This document shows, in pieces, positions 34,981 through 43,199 of a DNA stretch of 64,000 bases (its first letter is position 1; the number at the start of each line of letters is the position of its first letter). This DNA is from Lachnospiraceae bacterium (GTDB lineage Bacteria; Bacillota; Clostridia; Lachnospirales; Lachnospiraceae): the NCBI GenBank assembly GCA_013316825.1, contig WSLY01000001.1:35874-99873 (forward strand), written 5' to 3'. Position numbers and translations under genes: made by a program. A model generated the notes under the pieces. The model made no database searches and had not been told where the DNA came from. It worked only from the letters and a program-made list of their open reading frames with translations.

Positions 34981-35565
34981 ATGGGAGAGGTAAAAGATTT
35001 GCTTGTCATATTAATCAGCTCCTCTTTGGTAAGCAATGTTGTGCTGAGCCAGTTTTTGGGATTGTGCCCCTTTCTTGGCGTGTCTAAAAAGATTAACACG
35101 GCGGCAGGTATGGGTGGAGCCATTATCTTTGTCATTACTCTTTCCAGCGCCATTGCAGGTGTGATTTATCAGTATGTACTGACGCCGTTTCATATGGAAT
35201 ACCTGCAGACTATCGTGTTTATTTTAGTGATTGCCGCACTGGTGCAGTTTGTGGAAATGTTTTTAAAGAAATTTGTAAAACCCCTGTATCAGGCGCTCGG
35301 CGTGTATCTGCCCCTGATTACGACGAACTGTGCCGTACTTGGCGTGGCATTGACGAACGTGCAGAAGGAATACGGCATTCTTGCCGGTACGGTAAATGGC
35401 TTTGCAACGGCTTTGGGATTCATGATTGCCATTGTGATTCTTGCCGGCATCAGGGAAAAAATGGTTTATAACGACATACCGGAATCCTTTAAGGGAATGC
35501 CAAATGTGCTGCTGACGGCAGGACTGATGGCGATTGCTTTCTGTGGATTCTCCGGTCTCTTGTAA
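34981..35565 (+). CDS. rnfA: Electron transport complex subunit RnfA
   Basis: Six-helix membrane subunit of 194 residues, homologous to RnfE. RnfA and RnfE each supply Cys ligands to an intramembrane [2Fe-2S] cluster; here GLCPFLGV (helix 1) and TTNCAVLGVAL (helix 4) provide them. The ATG follows the rnfE stop directly, so expression should depend on readthrough of ribosomes from rnfE; GAGGAGG lies just upstream. Confidence 0.97.
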   Translation: MGEVKDLLVILISSSLVSNVVLSQFLGLCPFLGVSKKINTAAGMGGAIIFVITLSSAIAGVIYQYVLTPFHMEYLQTIVFILVIAALVQFVEMFLKKFVKPLYQALGVYLPLITTNCAVLGVALTNVQKEYGILAGTVNGFATALGFMIAIVILAGIREKMVYNDIPESFKGMPNVLLTAGLMAIAFCGFSGLL

Positions 35566-35578
35566 GGAGGATGAACAG

Positions 35579-36370
35579 ATGAACGCGATGGGAGTTTTAA
35601 GCGCTGCTGTGCTGGTAGGCGGGATTGGTCTGTTTATTGGTTTGTTTTTAGGGGCGGCGGCAATTGTATTTAAGGTGAAGGTAAATGAAAAAGAGGAAGC
35701 CGTGCTTTCCGCGCTTCCGGGCAATAACTGCGGCGGCTGTGGATTCCCGGGCTGTGCGGGGCTTGCTGCGGCGATTGCAAAAGGCGAGGCACAGGTAAAT
35801 GCCTGTCCTGTGGGCGGGGATGCCGTAGGAAAACAGATAGCCGCCATTATGGGGGTGGAGAGCAGACAGAGTGTACGCATGACGGCTTTTGTACATTGTA
35901 TGGGCGACTGCGACCAGACCTATCCGCACTATACATATACCGGAATAGAAGACTGCCGTATGCTAAGCTATGTGCCCAATGGAGGTCCCAAATCCTGTAC
36001 CTATGGCTGTCTTGGCTTTGGCACCTGTGTAAAGGAGTGTCCTTTTGATGCGATACACATTGAAAATGGCATTGCAGTGGTGGATAAAGAGGTATGCCGT
36101 GCCTGCGGGAAGTGCGTTGCGGTATGTCCAAGACATCTGATATCCATGGAGCCGTATCATGCAAAGCATATTGTCTTATGTAGTTCGAAGGACAAGGGCA
36201 TTGATACGATTAAATCCTGTGTGACAGGCTGTATCGGCTGTGGCATCTGTGTGAAAAATTGTCCGGCAGGCGCCATTGCGGTCAAAGATTTTCATGCGGT
36301 AATCGATCAGGAGAAATGTACGGGCTGCGGTATCTGTGTGGAGAAGTGCCCGAAGCATGTTATTGTGTAA
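35579..36370 (+). CDS. rnfB: Electron transport complex subunit RnfB
   Basis: Ferredoxin-entry subunit of 263 residues. N-terminal membrane anchor, then the Fe-S domain with CGGCGFPGC...C (residues 45 to 75), then ferredoxin-like modules: CTYGCLGFGTCVKECP, CRACGKCVAVCP, CVTGCIGCGICVKNCP and CTGCGICVEKCP. This gives about four cubane sites after the first cluster, more than in proteobacterial RnfB but usual in Clostridia. ATG 35579 follows AAGGAGGATG. Last gene of the rnf set. Confidence 0.97.
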   Translation: MNAMGVLSAAVLVGGIGLFIGLFLGAAAIVFKVKVNEKEEAVLSALPGNNCGGCGFPGCAGLAAAIAKGEAQVNACPVGGDAVGKQIAAIMGVESRQSVRMTAFVHCMGDCDQTYPHYTYTGIEDCRMLSYVPNGGPKSCTYGCLGFGTCVKECPFDAIHIENGIAVVDKEVCRACGKCVAVCPRHLISMEPYHAKHIVLCSSKDKGIDTIKSCVTGCIGCGICVKNCPAGAIAVKDFHAVIDQEKCTGCGICVEKCPKHVIV

Positions 36371-36445
36371 AATTTATCGGTGCAGTGCCGTAAGCAGCGC
36401 TTGCGATATGCGGGGGCATAAAAATGAAAGCAGGAGAAATTTGTT

Positions 36446-37531
36446 ATGAAATTACCGGAAGAATATGACGAGCAGCCCAAAATGAGCCTGACTGTGGTAC
36501 GCATGATAATCGGCGTGACGCTTTTTATCTCTGCGATTCTGGTGCTGATACTTCTGATGAACAGCGAAAACATTAAAAAAAGAGTGGAAGAGCCGCCAAA
36601 ACAGCCTGCGGATGCTGTCCAAAGTGTGACGGATGGAGAGCCTTCCGATGAGTTTGCGCAGGGAACGCTGACGCCGGATGATTTTGATTTCTGGGACTTA
36701 TATCCGGAGGAGACAGAAGAGCCCGAGCAGGAGGAGAGCGTCAAGAAGGAAGAAGTCAGCGACCCTGCAACCGACGGCAGGCACACGCTGCTTGTCACAG
36801 CGGACGGCAAGGAGGAATGGGTGTTAATCAGTCCGTATCTGCCTAAAAATGAATACGACTATACCAAGCTGGTCTGTCAGTCCGAGCTGATGAAATATTT
36901 TGAAGATGGCAGGCAGATATCCTATGTAGGTGCGGATATCTCCAAATATCATGATTATGTGGATTTTGTGAAGCTTAAAAAAGCCGGCGTCAATTTTGTG
37001 ATGCTGCGGGTGGGCGCAAGAGGATATGGAACGGGACAGCTTATGCTGGATGAGAATTTTCTTGACAATATCAAGCGTGCTTCGGATGCCGGACTGGAAA
37101 TCGGTCTCTATTTCTTTTCTCAGGCAGTCAGCAAAGAGGAAGCAATCGAGGAGGCAAATCTGGTATTGGAGAATATTGGGGATTATGCGATAACTTATCC
37201 CATTGCGTTTGACATGGAGTTTATCGTCGGGGATACTGCGAGGATTGAAGCGCTGACAAGGGAAGAAAAGACGACAATCGCGAGGACTTTTATGGACACG
37301 ATTGCAAATGCAGGGTACATGCCTATGCTTTATGGTAATAAGGAGTGGCTTATCCGGTATGTTGACCTTTCCAAATTGACATCCTATGATATCTGGCTTT
37401 CTCAGCCCGGGGATATTCCGGATTATCCGTATAAGTTTACCATGTGGCAGTATTCCAATACGGCTTCCATAGACGGAATTGCGGGATATGCAAACTTGAA
37501 TATCAGTTTTATTGACTACTCCGAAAAGTGA
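36446..37531 (+). CDS. Membrane-anchored GH25 lysozyme-like protein
   Basis: 361-residue protein with an N-terminal cytoplasmic stub, one membrane anchor at about residues 19 to 40 and an acidic Pro/Glu-rich linker to residue 110. The C-terminal 210 residues form a GH25 (Chalaropsis-type muramidase) barrel: YVGADISKYHDYVDF holds the first Asp, VMLRVGARGYGTG and GLYFFSQA follow, and the DME of YPIAFDMEF is the catalytic acid pair. Likely cuts peptidoglycan glycan strands outside the membrane. Its 3' end overlaps a convergent gene by 16 bases. Confidence 0.92.
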   Translation: MKLPEEYDEQPKMSLTVVRMIIGVTLFISAILVLILLMNSENIKKRVEEPPKQPADAVQSVTDGEPSDEFAQGTLTPDDFDFWDLYPEETEEPEQEESVKKEEVSDPATDGRHTLLVTADGKEEWVLISPYLPKNEYDYTKLVCQSELMKYFEDGRQISYVGADISKYHDYVDFVKLKKAGVNFVMLRVGARGYGTGQLMLDENFLDNIKRASDAGLEIGLYFFSQAVSKEEAIEEANLVLENIGDYAITYPIAFDMEFIVGDTARIEALTREEKTTIARTFMDTIANAGYMPMLYGNKEWLIRYVDLSKLTSYDIWLSQPGDIPDYPYKFTMWQYSNTASIDGIAGYANLNISFIDYSEK

Positions 37532-38316
37532 AGCTGGTATATTTTTTCAGAAACCGGCAGGCGTGTATAGATATCGGCATACATGCCCGCCGGTACGTTT
37601 TCTAAATAGTTTGGCGTATAATTTTTTTTGCAGCCGTTTTTCTTTAAGATATCGATTGCTTTATTGTAGGCAATGGCAGCTTCTTCCATGGTGGGGTAGC
37701 TGCCAATGTTGTAGTTGCCCTTTACATGTATACGGGCACAGTATTTTAGTCCGTCCTTGTCGGATTTTATAAGAACACCATGATATTTATTGTGTATTAC
37801 AAGATTTTCCCGCCTGAAATCGGTGGTATCCCCATTTTGAAAATCAAAATCCCTGCCCGCCACAGCGTAATTTTTGATGCCGTAGCGGTTTAAGATATTC
37901 ACCTGCATCCCAAAGTCAGCGACAAAATAATGATTGCCTCGTTTCATAATTTTGTGGGAGGCATAGTAAAATAAATCGTCTATATCAAATTTCAATACAA
38001 TTTCTCTTGTATAATAATAATAAAAGAAATGCGGGCGGACATAAATAGGTGTGGAAAAGTAGACGCCGTTATTCCTAAAATTGAGGAGTACCACCCATTT
38101 TTCAAAAGAAAGAGCGCAGTGATTGCCGTAATCTGAGAGAGCGGCAGGCTCTTTAGACCGAAGCAGCCGTTCCGCTTCTTTATATGCTGCATGCGCCTGC
38201 CCGAAGGAAGAAAAGCTGCCAAGGCTGATATGTTTATTCTGATAGGTGATGGAAGAACGGTAGGAAATGCTGCCGTCTTTTTTTTGTGCCGTAAAAACGC
38301 CGCTCGTCTTGTTCAT
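37516..38316 (-). CDS. Two AP2-like domains flanking a degenerate HNH-like core
   Basis: 266-residue protein. Residues 5 to 55 and about 190 to 240 each look like an AP2 DNA-binding domain: Y-R-S-S-I...ISLGSF and Y-C-A-R-I...NIGSYPTMEEAAIAYNKA. Between them lies GDTTDFRRENLVI, which resembles the end of phage-type HNH nucleases (N-G-x-x-x-D-N-R-x-x-N-L-R), but the catalytic His pair expected before it is missing. Such AP2-HNH combinations belong to homing endonucleases; this copy may be a tamed DNA-binding protein. ATG 38316 has AAGGAG six bases upstream; TTG 38322 is open. No neighbouring gene suggests its target. Confidence 0.65.
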   Translation of the reverse strand: MNKTSGVFTAQKKDGSISYRSSITYQNKHISLGSFSSFGQAHAAYKEAERLLRSKEPAALSDYGNHCALSFEKWVVLLNFRNNGVYFSTPIYVRPHFFYYYYTREIVLKFDIDDLFYYASHKIMKRGNHYFVADFGMQVNILNRYGIKNYAVAGRDFDFQNGDTTDFRRENLVIHNKYHGVLIKSDKDGLKYCARIHVKGNYNIGSYPTMEEAAIAYNKAIDILKKNGCKKNYTPNYLENVPAGMYADIYTRLPVSEKIYQLHFSE

Positions 38317-38484
38317 CTGCAACTCCTTCCCTGTGATTTTTGTAGGAAAAGTATAACAGATTTTAGAAAAAAGTACAAATTAAGAAATATTTTCCGGACA
38401 TACTGTATAAAATATATTGTATGGGTCAAGCATAAGAGATTTCATAGGTTGTTTGGGCTGTGGAAGTGGATATGGGGTGTAAGG

Positions 38485-39105
38485 ATGTATAAAAAGTATA
38501 TTTTGGCGTTATTACTTATCAATATCATAGCGGTGGTTGCGGTTTTCAATATTACCGGACTGAAGGTAAACCATATTATGGCGACGCCTGCGTTTAAGCT
38601 GAATCTGCAGGAGGCGCTTGCGCCAAAGGAACAGGTCAGCCACAACGGGTTTGTACAAGCAGTATCCTCAGGTCAGCTTGTCATTTTTTATGAGGTGGTA
38701 GAAAAAAAGTGGAAATACGATTTGTCGGAGGAAGATTATCAAGTGCTTCTGCGGATTGTGGAAGCGGAAGCAGGAGGCGAGGACGTAGAGGGAAGGATGC
38801 TGGTAGCCAGCGTTGTATTAAACAGGGTAAACAGCGAAGTGTTTCCCAATACCGTAAAAGAAGTGGTTTTCCAGAGAGAAAACGGCACGGCACAGTTTTC
38901 TCCTGCGTACAGCGGCAGATATGACAGGATAACGGTAAGCGAAAAAACCATCGAGGCGGTGGAGCGGGTATTGTGCGGAGAAGATATCTCCGAAGGCGCG
39001 CTCTACTTCGCATCCAGAAAATATGCCAATTCTGACAGTATGAGCTGGTTTGATGAAAAACTGACTTTTCTGTTTTCCCACGGCGGACATGAGTTTTTCT
39101 ATTAA
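38485..39105 (+). CDS. SleB/CwlJ-type cell wall hydrolase
   Basis: 206-residue protein with an N-terminal membrane segment (ILALLLINIIAVVAVF) and a C-terminal Hydrolase_2 domain at about residues 90 to 205. Its typical block is RIVEAEAGGEDVEGRMLVASVVLNRV with the catalytic Glu, followed by GTAQFSPAYSGR and GALYFASRKYAN. Family members open spore cortex or act as lytic enzymes on peptidoglycan. ATG 38485 has GGGGTGTAAGG upstream; the longer frame from 38191 overlaps the divergent gene and is not used. Confidence 0.9.
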   Translation: MYKKYILALLLINIIAVVAVFNITGLKVNHIMATPAFKLNLQEALAPKEQVSHNGFVQAVSSGQLVIFYEVVEKKWKYDLSEEDYQVLLRIVEAEAGGEDVEGRMLVASVVLNRVNSEVFPNTVKEVVFQRENGTAQFSPAYSGRYDRITVSEKTIEAVERVLCGEDISEGALYFASRKYANSDSMSWFDEKLTFLFSHGGHEFFY

Positions 39106-39117
39106 GCTATGTTTTTT

Positions 39118-39144
39118 ATACGAGCGGGAGCCTCACGTATTTTT
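39118..39144 (+). terminator. Weak terminator after sleB-like gene
   Basis: ATACGAG pairs with CTCACGTAT with a one-base bulge and is followed by TTTT. Weak by stem length. Confidence 0.4.
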
Positions 39145-39147
39145 GCG

Positions 39148-39176
39148 TTGCCAAAAAAATTCCATTATGCTATACT
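39148..39176 (+). promoter_or_regulatory. Sigma-A promoter of thrC
   Basis: TTGCCA at 39148-39153, 17-base spacer, TATACT at 39171-39176; the leader to thrC is about 80 bases. Confidence 0.7.
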
Positions 39177-39260
39177 GTTTTCAATCACCGCATAAAAGCA
39201 TTTCATAAGCTGTGCGGCGGGAAATAACGGAGGCTTTCTCCGATACGGATAGGAGCTATG

Positions 39261-40748
39261 ATGGAAGAAGTATTATATAAAAGCACAAGAAGCAAAAAAG
39301 AACCGGTAAAGGCGTCGCAGGCTGTTTTAAAGGGGCTGTCTGCGGATGGCGGTTTGTTTGTACCGGACCATATTCCGGCGTTGGATAAAAGCCTTGCGGC
39401 ATTTTCTAAGATGAGTTATCAGGAGACGGCTTATGAGGTTATGAAGCTGTATCTTACGGATTTTACGGAGGAGGAGCTTAAGACATGCATTGCCAGAGCC
39501 TATGATGAAAAGTTTGACACGGCGGCAGTTGCACCTTTAAAAGAGGCAAAAGGTGCTTACTATCTGGAACTTTTCCACGGAGCGACGATTGCTTTTAAGG
39601 ATATGGCGCTTTCCATACTGCCGCATCTGATGACGACGGCAGCCAGAAAGAATCATGTAAAAGATGAGATTGTGATTTTGACGGCGACCAGCGGGGATAC
39701 CGGCAAGGCGGCGCTGGCTGGCTTTGCAGGCGTGGAAGGAACCCGTATTATCGTATTTTACCCGAAGAACGGCGTCAGTCCCATTCAGGAAAAGCAGATG
39801 GTGACGCAAAAGGGCGACAATACCTATGTAGTGGGAATCACCGGCAATTTTGACGATGCGCAGACCGGCGTAAAGAAGCTGTTCGGGGACAAGGAGCTGG
39901 AAAAAGAGCTGGCGGAAGCAGGATTTCGGTTTTCCTCAGCTAATTCCATCAATATCGGCAGACTTGTGCCGCAGATTGTATATTACGTGTATGCGTATGC
40001 AAGGCTTTTGGCAAAAGGGGAGCTTTCAGAGGGAGAAAAAATCAACGTGGTAGTGCCCACGGGCAATTTCGGTAATATTCTCGCGGCGTTCTATGCCAAG
40101 AATATGGGGCTGCCCATCCACAAGCTGATTTGTGCTTCCAACGACAATAAGGTGCTTTATGACTTCTTTGCCACAGGCACCTATGATAAAAACCGTGAAT
40201 TTGTCCTTACCTCTTCGCCTTCCATGGATATTCTGATTTCCAGCAACTTGGAGAGATTGATTTACCGGATTGCCGGCAATGACGCAGAAAAGACAGCCAG
40301 CCTTATGGCGGCGTTAGGCAGCGGCGGCAAATACGAAATTACGCCCGGGATGCAGGAGGCGCTTTCTGATTTTTATGGCAATTACGCCACCGAGAAGGAA
40401 ACTGCAGCGGCAATCAAAGCGCTTTATGAGAACTGCGGTTATGTAATTGATACCCATACTGCGGTAGCATCTGCAGTTTATGACAAATACAGGGCGGACA
40501 CGCAGGATATGACGAAAACCGTGATTGTTTCCACGGCAAGCCCCTATAAATTTACCAGAAGTGTGATGGAGGCAATGGGAGAGGACGGCGCCATGGACGA
40601 TTTTGCGCTTGCCGACGCGCTTTCTCTGCTGTCCAAGGTTCCTGTGCCCGCTGCCGTAGAGGAAATCCGTACGGCTCCCGTGCTGCATACGAAAGTCTGC
40701 GATAAGGAAGAAATGAAGGCAGTAGTAAAGCAGTTTCTGGCAGTTTAG
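39261..40748 (+). CDS. thrC: Threonine synthase
   Basis: PLP enzyme converting O-phosphohomoserine to threonine. It is the longer (about 490 residues) type with an N-terminal extension (YKSTRSKKEPVKASQAVLKGL). The PLP lysine is in FHGATIAFKDMAL, the phosphate loop is VVPTGNFGNILA, and TATSGDTGKAAL is the first Ser/Thr loop. Two adjacent ATG codons exist; 39261 is better spaced (5 bases) from AGGAG than 39258. It is a single-gene unit between its promoter and a bidirectional terminator; no homoserine kinase or dehydrogenase gene is next to it. Confidence 0.96.
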   Translation: MEEVLYKSTRSKKEPVKASQAVLKGLSADGGLFVPDHIPALDKSLAAFSKMSYQETAYEVMKLYLTDFTEEELKTCIARAYDEKFDTAAVAPLKEAKGAYYLELFHGATIAFKDMALSILPHLMTTAARKNHVKDEIVILTATSGDTGKAALAGFAGVEGTRIIVFYPKNGVSPIQEKQMVTQKGDNTYVVGITGNFDDAQTGVKKLFGDKELEKELAEAGFRFSSANSINIGRLVPQIVYYVYAYARLLAKGELSEGEKINVVVPTGNFGNILAAFYAKNMGLPIHKLICASNDNKVLYDFFATGTYDKNREFVLTSSPSMDILISSNLERLIYRIAGNDAEKTASLMAALGSGGKYEITPGMQEALSDFYGNYATEKETAAAIKALYENCGYVIDTHTAVASAVYDKYRADTQDMTKTVIVSTASPYKFTRSVMEAMGEDGAMDDFALADALSLLSKVPVPAAVEEIRTAPVLHTKVCDKEEMKAVVKQFLAV

Positions 40749-40773
40749 GGAGACTGATATTAAGACTGAATAA

Positions 40774-40821
40774 AGAGCCAATAACATGCAGTATGCTGAC
40801 TGCGGTTATTGGCTCTCTTTT
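40774..40821. terminator. Bidirectional terminator between thrC and gltA
   Basis: AGAGCCAATAAC (40774-40785) pairs perfectly with GTTATTGGCTCT (40805-40816). CTTTT follows on the + strand and TTTATTC on the - strand, so it can stop both convergent genes. Confidence 0.85.
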
Positions 40822-40830
40822 ATGGAAAGG

Positions 40831-42195
40831 TTATCGTTTGTCGATAGCAACATAATCCTTGTCTTCCCCCACGGATTTGTAAGCGGGACGGATGATTTTG
40901 CCGTTGTTGGCAAGCTCTTCCAGTCTGTGAGCGCTCCAGCCCACGATACGGGCGATGGCAAAGATGGGGGTATACAGCTCCATGGGAAGCCCCAGCATGT
41001 GATAGACAAAGCCGGAGTAGAAGTCCACGTTGATGCTGACGCCTTTGTACATCTGACGCTCCTCTGAGATAATGGCGGGCGCTAGGCGCTCCACCAAAGA
41101 ATAAAGGGCAAATTCCCTGTGCAGGCCCTTTTCTTCCGAAAGCTTTTCTACGAAAGATTTGAATGCCACGGCACGAGGGTCCGATTTGGAATAAATGGCG
41201 TGACCGACACCGTATATCAGGCCTGCGTGGTCGAAGGCCTCCTTGTGAAGCAGCTTCTTTAGATATACGGAAACCTCTTCTTCATCTTCCCAGTCATGAA
41301 CTTCCTTCTTCATTTCCTCAAACATCTTCACTACCTTGATGTTGGCGCCGCCGTGACGGGGACCCTTTAAGGAACCGATTGCCGCAGCAATCGTAGAATA
41401 GGTGTCTGTCAGGGAGGAGGTTACTACATGGGTGGTGAAGGAGGAATTGTTACCGCCGCCGTGCTCCATATGCAAAACGAGGGCGATATCTAAAATCCTT
41501 GCCTCTAAAGGCGTGTAGGAACTGTCCGGACGCAGAATATGCAGAATGTTTTCCGCAGTGGATAATTCGGCAAGAGGCTGGTGGATAAAAAGGCTGTTGC
41601 CGTCGTGATAATGACTGTATGCCTGATACCCGTAGATGGATAGCATGGGGAAAAGGCTGATAAGCTGCAGGCACTGTCTGAGCACATTGGGCAGGGAGGT
41701 ATCATCCGCCCTGTCATCGTAGGAATAGAGGGTGAGCACGCTTCTGGCAAGCGTGTTCATCATGTCCTTGCTGGGCGCTTTCATAATAATGTCCCGCACA
41801 AAGCTTGTGGGCAGGGAACGATAGCCGCCTAAAAGCTGCTCAAATTCGGCGAGCTCCTTTTTGTCCGGCAGCTTGGAAAATAGGAGAAGATAGGCAATCT
41901 CTTCAAAGCCAAAGCGGTTTTCGCTGGTAAAGCCGCTTACCAAATCCTGTACATCATAGCCGCGGTAGAACAGCCTGCCGTGGGCAGGCACCTCCGCGCC
42001 GTCCACGATTTCCTTGGCACGTACGTCGGATATATGCGTCAGTCCGGCAAGAACGCCTTTTCCGTTTAAATCGCGCAGACCGCGCTTGACCTCATATTTG
42101 GTGAATAATTCGGAATCTATAATGCCGGCTTCCTCAGATAATTTGGCGAGCCTTACGATTTCGGGCGTAATGTCTGAATATGTATTGTGTTCCAT
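40831..42195 (-). CDS. gltA: Citrate synthase
   Basis: Condenses oxaloacetate and acetyl-CoA to citrate, here probably for glutamate synthesis. 454 residues. Catalytic His and Asp regions are LHMEHGGGNNSSFTTHVV, GVGHAIYSKSDPRA and the Asp of NVDFYSGF; GPRHGGANIKV is the usual central block. ATG 42195 is chosen as AAAGGAG is eight bases away; ATG 42201 is only two bases from it. N-terminus is longer than in E. coli but usual for Clostridia. No aconitase or isocitrate dehydrogenase gene is nearby. Confidence 0.96.
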   Translation of the reverse strand: MEHNTYSDITPEIVRLAKLSEEAGIIDSELFTKYEVKRGLRDLNGKGVLAGLTHISDVRAKEIVDGAEVPAHGRLFYRGYDVQDLVSGFTSENRFGFEEIAYLLLFSKLPDKKELAEFEQLLGGYRSLPTSFVRDIIMKAPSKDMMNTLARSVLTLYSYDDRADDTSLPNVLRQCLQLISLFPMLSIYGYQAYSHYHDGNSLFIHQPLAELSTAENILHILRPDSSYTPLEARILDIALVLHMEHGGGNNSSFTTHVVTSSLTDTYSTIAAAIGSLKGPRHGGANIKVVKMFEEMKKEVHDWEDEEEVSVYLKKLLHKEAFDHAGLIYGVGHAIYSKSDPRAVAFKSFVEKLSEEKGLHREFALYSLVERLAPAIISEERQMYKGVSINVDFYSGFVYHMLGLPMELYTPIFAIARIVGWSAHRLEELANNGKIIRPAYKSVGEDKDYVAIDKR

Positions 42196-42496
42196 GGGCA
42201 TTTCTCCTTTCTGAAAAATACTAGGGTAATATGGGTATATGACCCGGATTCTACTAACAGGTTATGCAAAAATTTATTATGATACAACAGACGTGTATAA
42301 TATGCATTTTACAAGAAGTAAGATTATCATATCACGGACAGCAAAAGCGTTGCAAGCAAAAAAATGTATTTCACAAAGATTTAAAATGGAATTCACAAAC
42401 TTTTCATAAATTGTAGATTTTTTTTCCGTGCCGTATTACAATAATGCGGAAGAGAAAGTAAGCGCCTGTAAAAACGGGCGGAGAGGCGGTGCAGAC

Positions 42497-43165
42497 ATGA
42501 CAGTACAGGAGATGCTTCGGTATGTGGACCATACCCAGTTAAAGGCTTTTGCCACATGGGAGGATATCAGGAAGCTCTGCGACGAAGCGGTAAAGTATAG
42601 GACGGCGTCCGTATGTATTCCTCCCGCATATATAAAGCGGGTAAAGGAAGCATATGGCAATACGCTTTCCCTGTGTACGGTGGTGGGGTTTCCTTTGGGC
42701 TACAGCGTAACAAAAGCAAAAGCGGCGGAGGTCAGGCAGGCGCTTTACGACGGCTGCGACGAGATTGATATGGTAGTCAATATCGGCGATGTCAAGAATG
42801 GAAATTACGACAAGGTAAAGGAAGAAATCGCAGAATTGAAAGCAATCTGCAAGGAGCATATCCTGAAGGTAATCGTGGAAACCTGCTATTTAAGCGAGGA
42901 AGAAAAAATAGCCATGTGCAGGGCCGTGACGGAGGCGGGCGCGGACTATATTAAAACCTCCACAGGATTCGGAACGGGAGGCGCCGCAAAAGAGGATGTA
43001 GCGCTGTTTCAAAAGTATATCGGGAGCGGCGTCAAAATCAAGGCGGCGGGCGGCGTGCAGACACTTGAGGATGTAAAAGCGTTTATTGAGATGGGCTGCA
43101 GCCGCGTCGGCACCTCAAAGGCGGTCGCGCTTTGCGAAGGACTTTCCCTGAACGAGGAAGTGTAG
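42497..43165 (+). CDS. deoC: Deoxyribose-phosphate aldolase
   Basis: Class I aldolase splitting 2-deoxyribose-5-phosphate into glyceraldehyde-3-phosphate and acetaldehyde. 222 residues. The Schiff-base Lys is in ADYIKTSTGF and the second active-site Lys in VKIKAAGGV; CTVVGFPLG and EIDMVVNIG are also typical. ATG 42497 has only a weak site (GAGAGGCGG); the longer frame from 42428 would add 23 unusual residues. The 295-base upstream gap to gltA is A+T-rich and holds no clear promoter I can assign with confidence. Confidence 0.96.
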   Translation: MTVQEMLRYVDHTQLKAFATWEDIRKLCDEAVKYRTASVCIPPAYIKRVKEAYGNTLSLCTVVGFPLGYSVTKAKAAEVRQALYDGCDEIDMVVNIGDVKNGNYDKVKEEIAELKAICKEHILKVIVETCYLSEEEKIAMCRAVTEAGADYIKTSTGFGTGGAAKEDVALFQKYIGSGVKIKAAGGVQTLEDVKAFIEMGCSRVGTSKAVALCEGLSLNEEV

Positions 43166-43199
43166 GGAATTGTGAAAATCAGTAAGGAGGATGGAAAAA

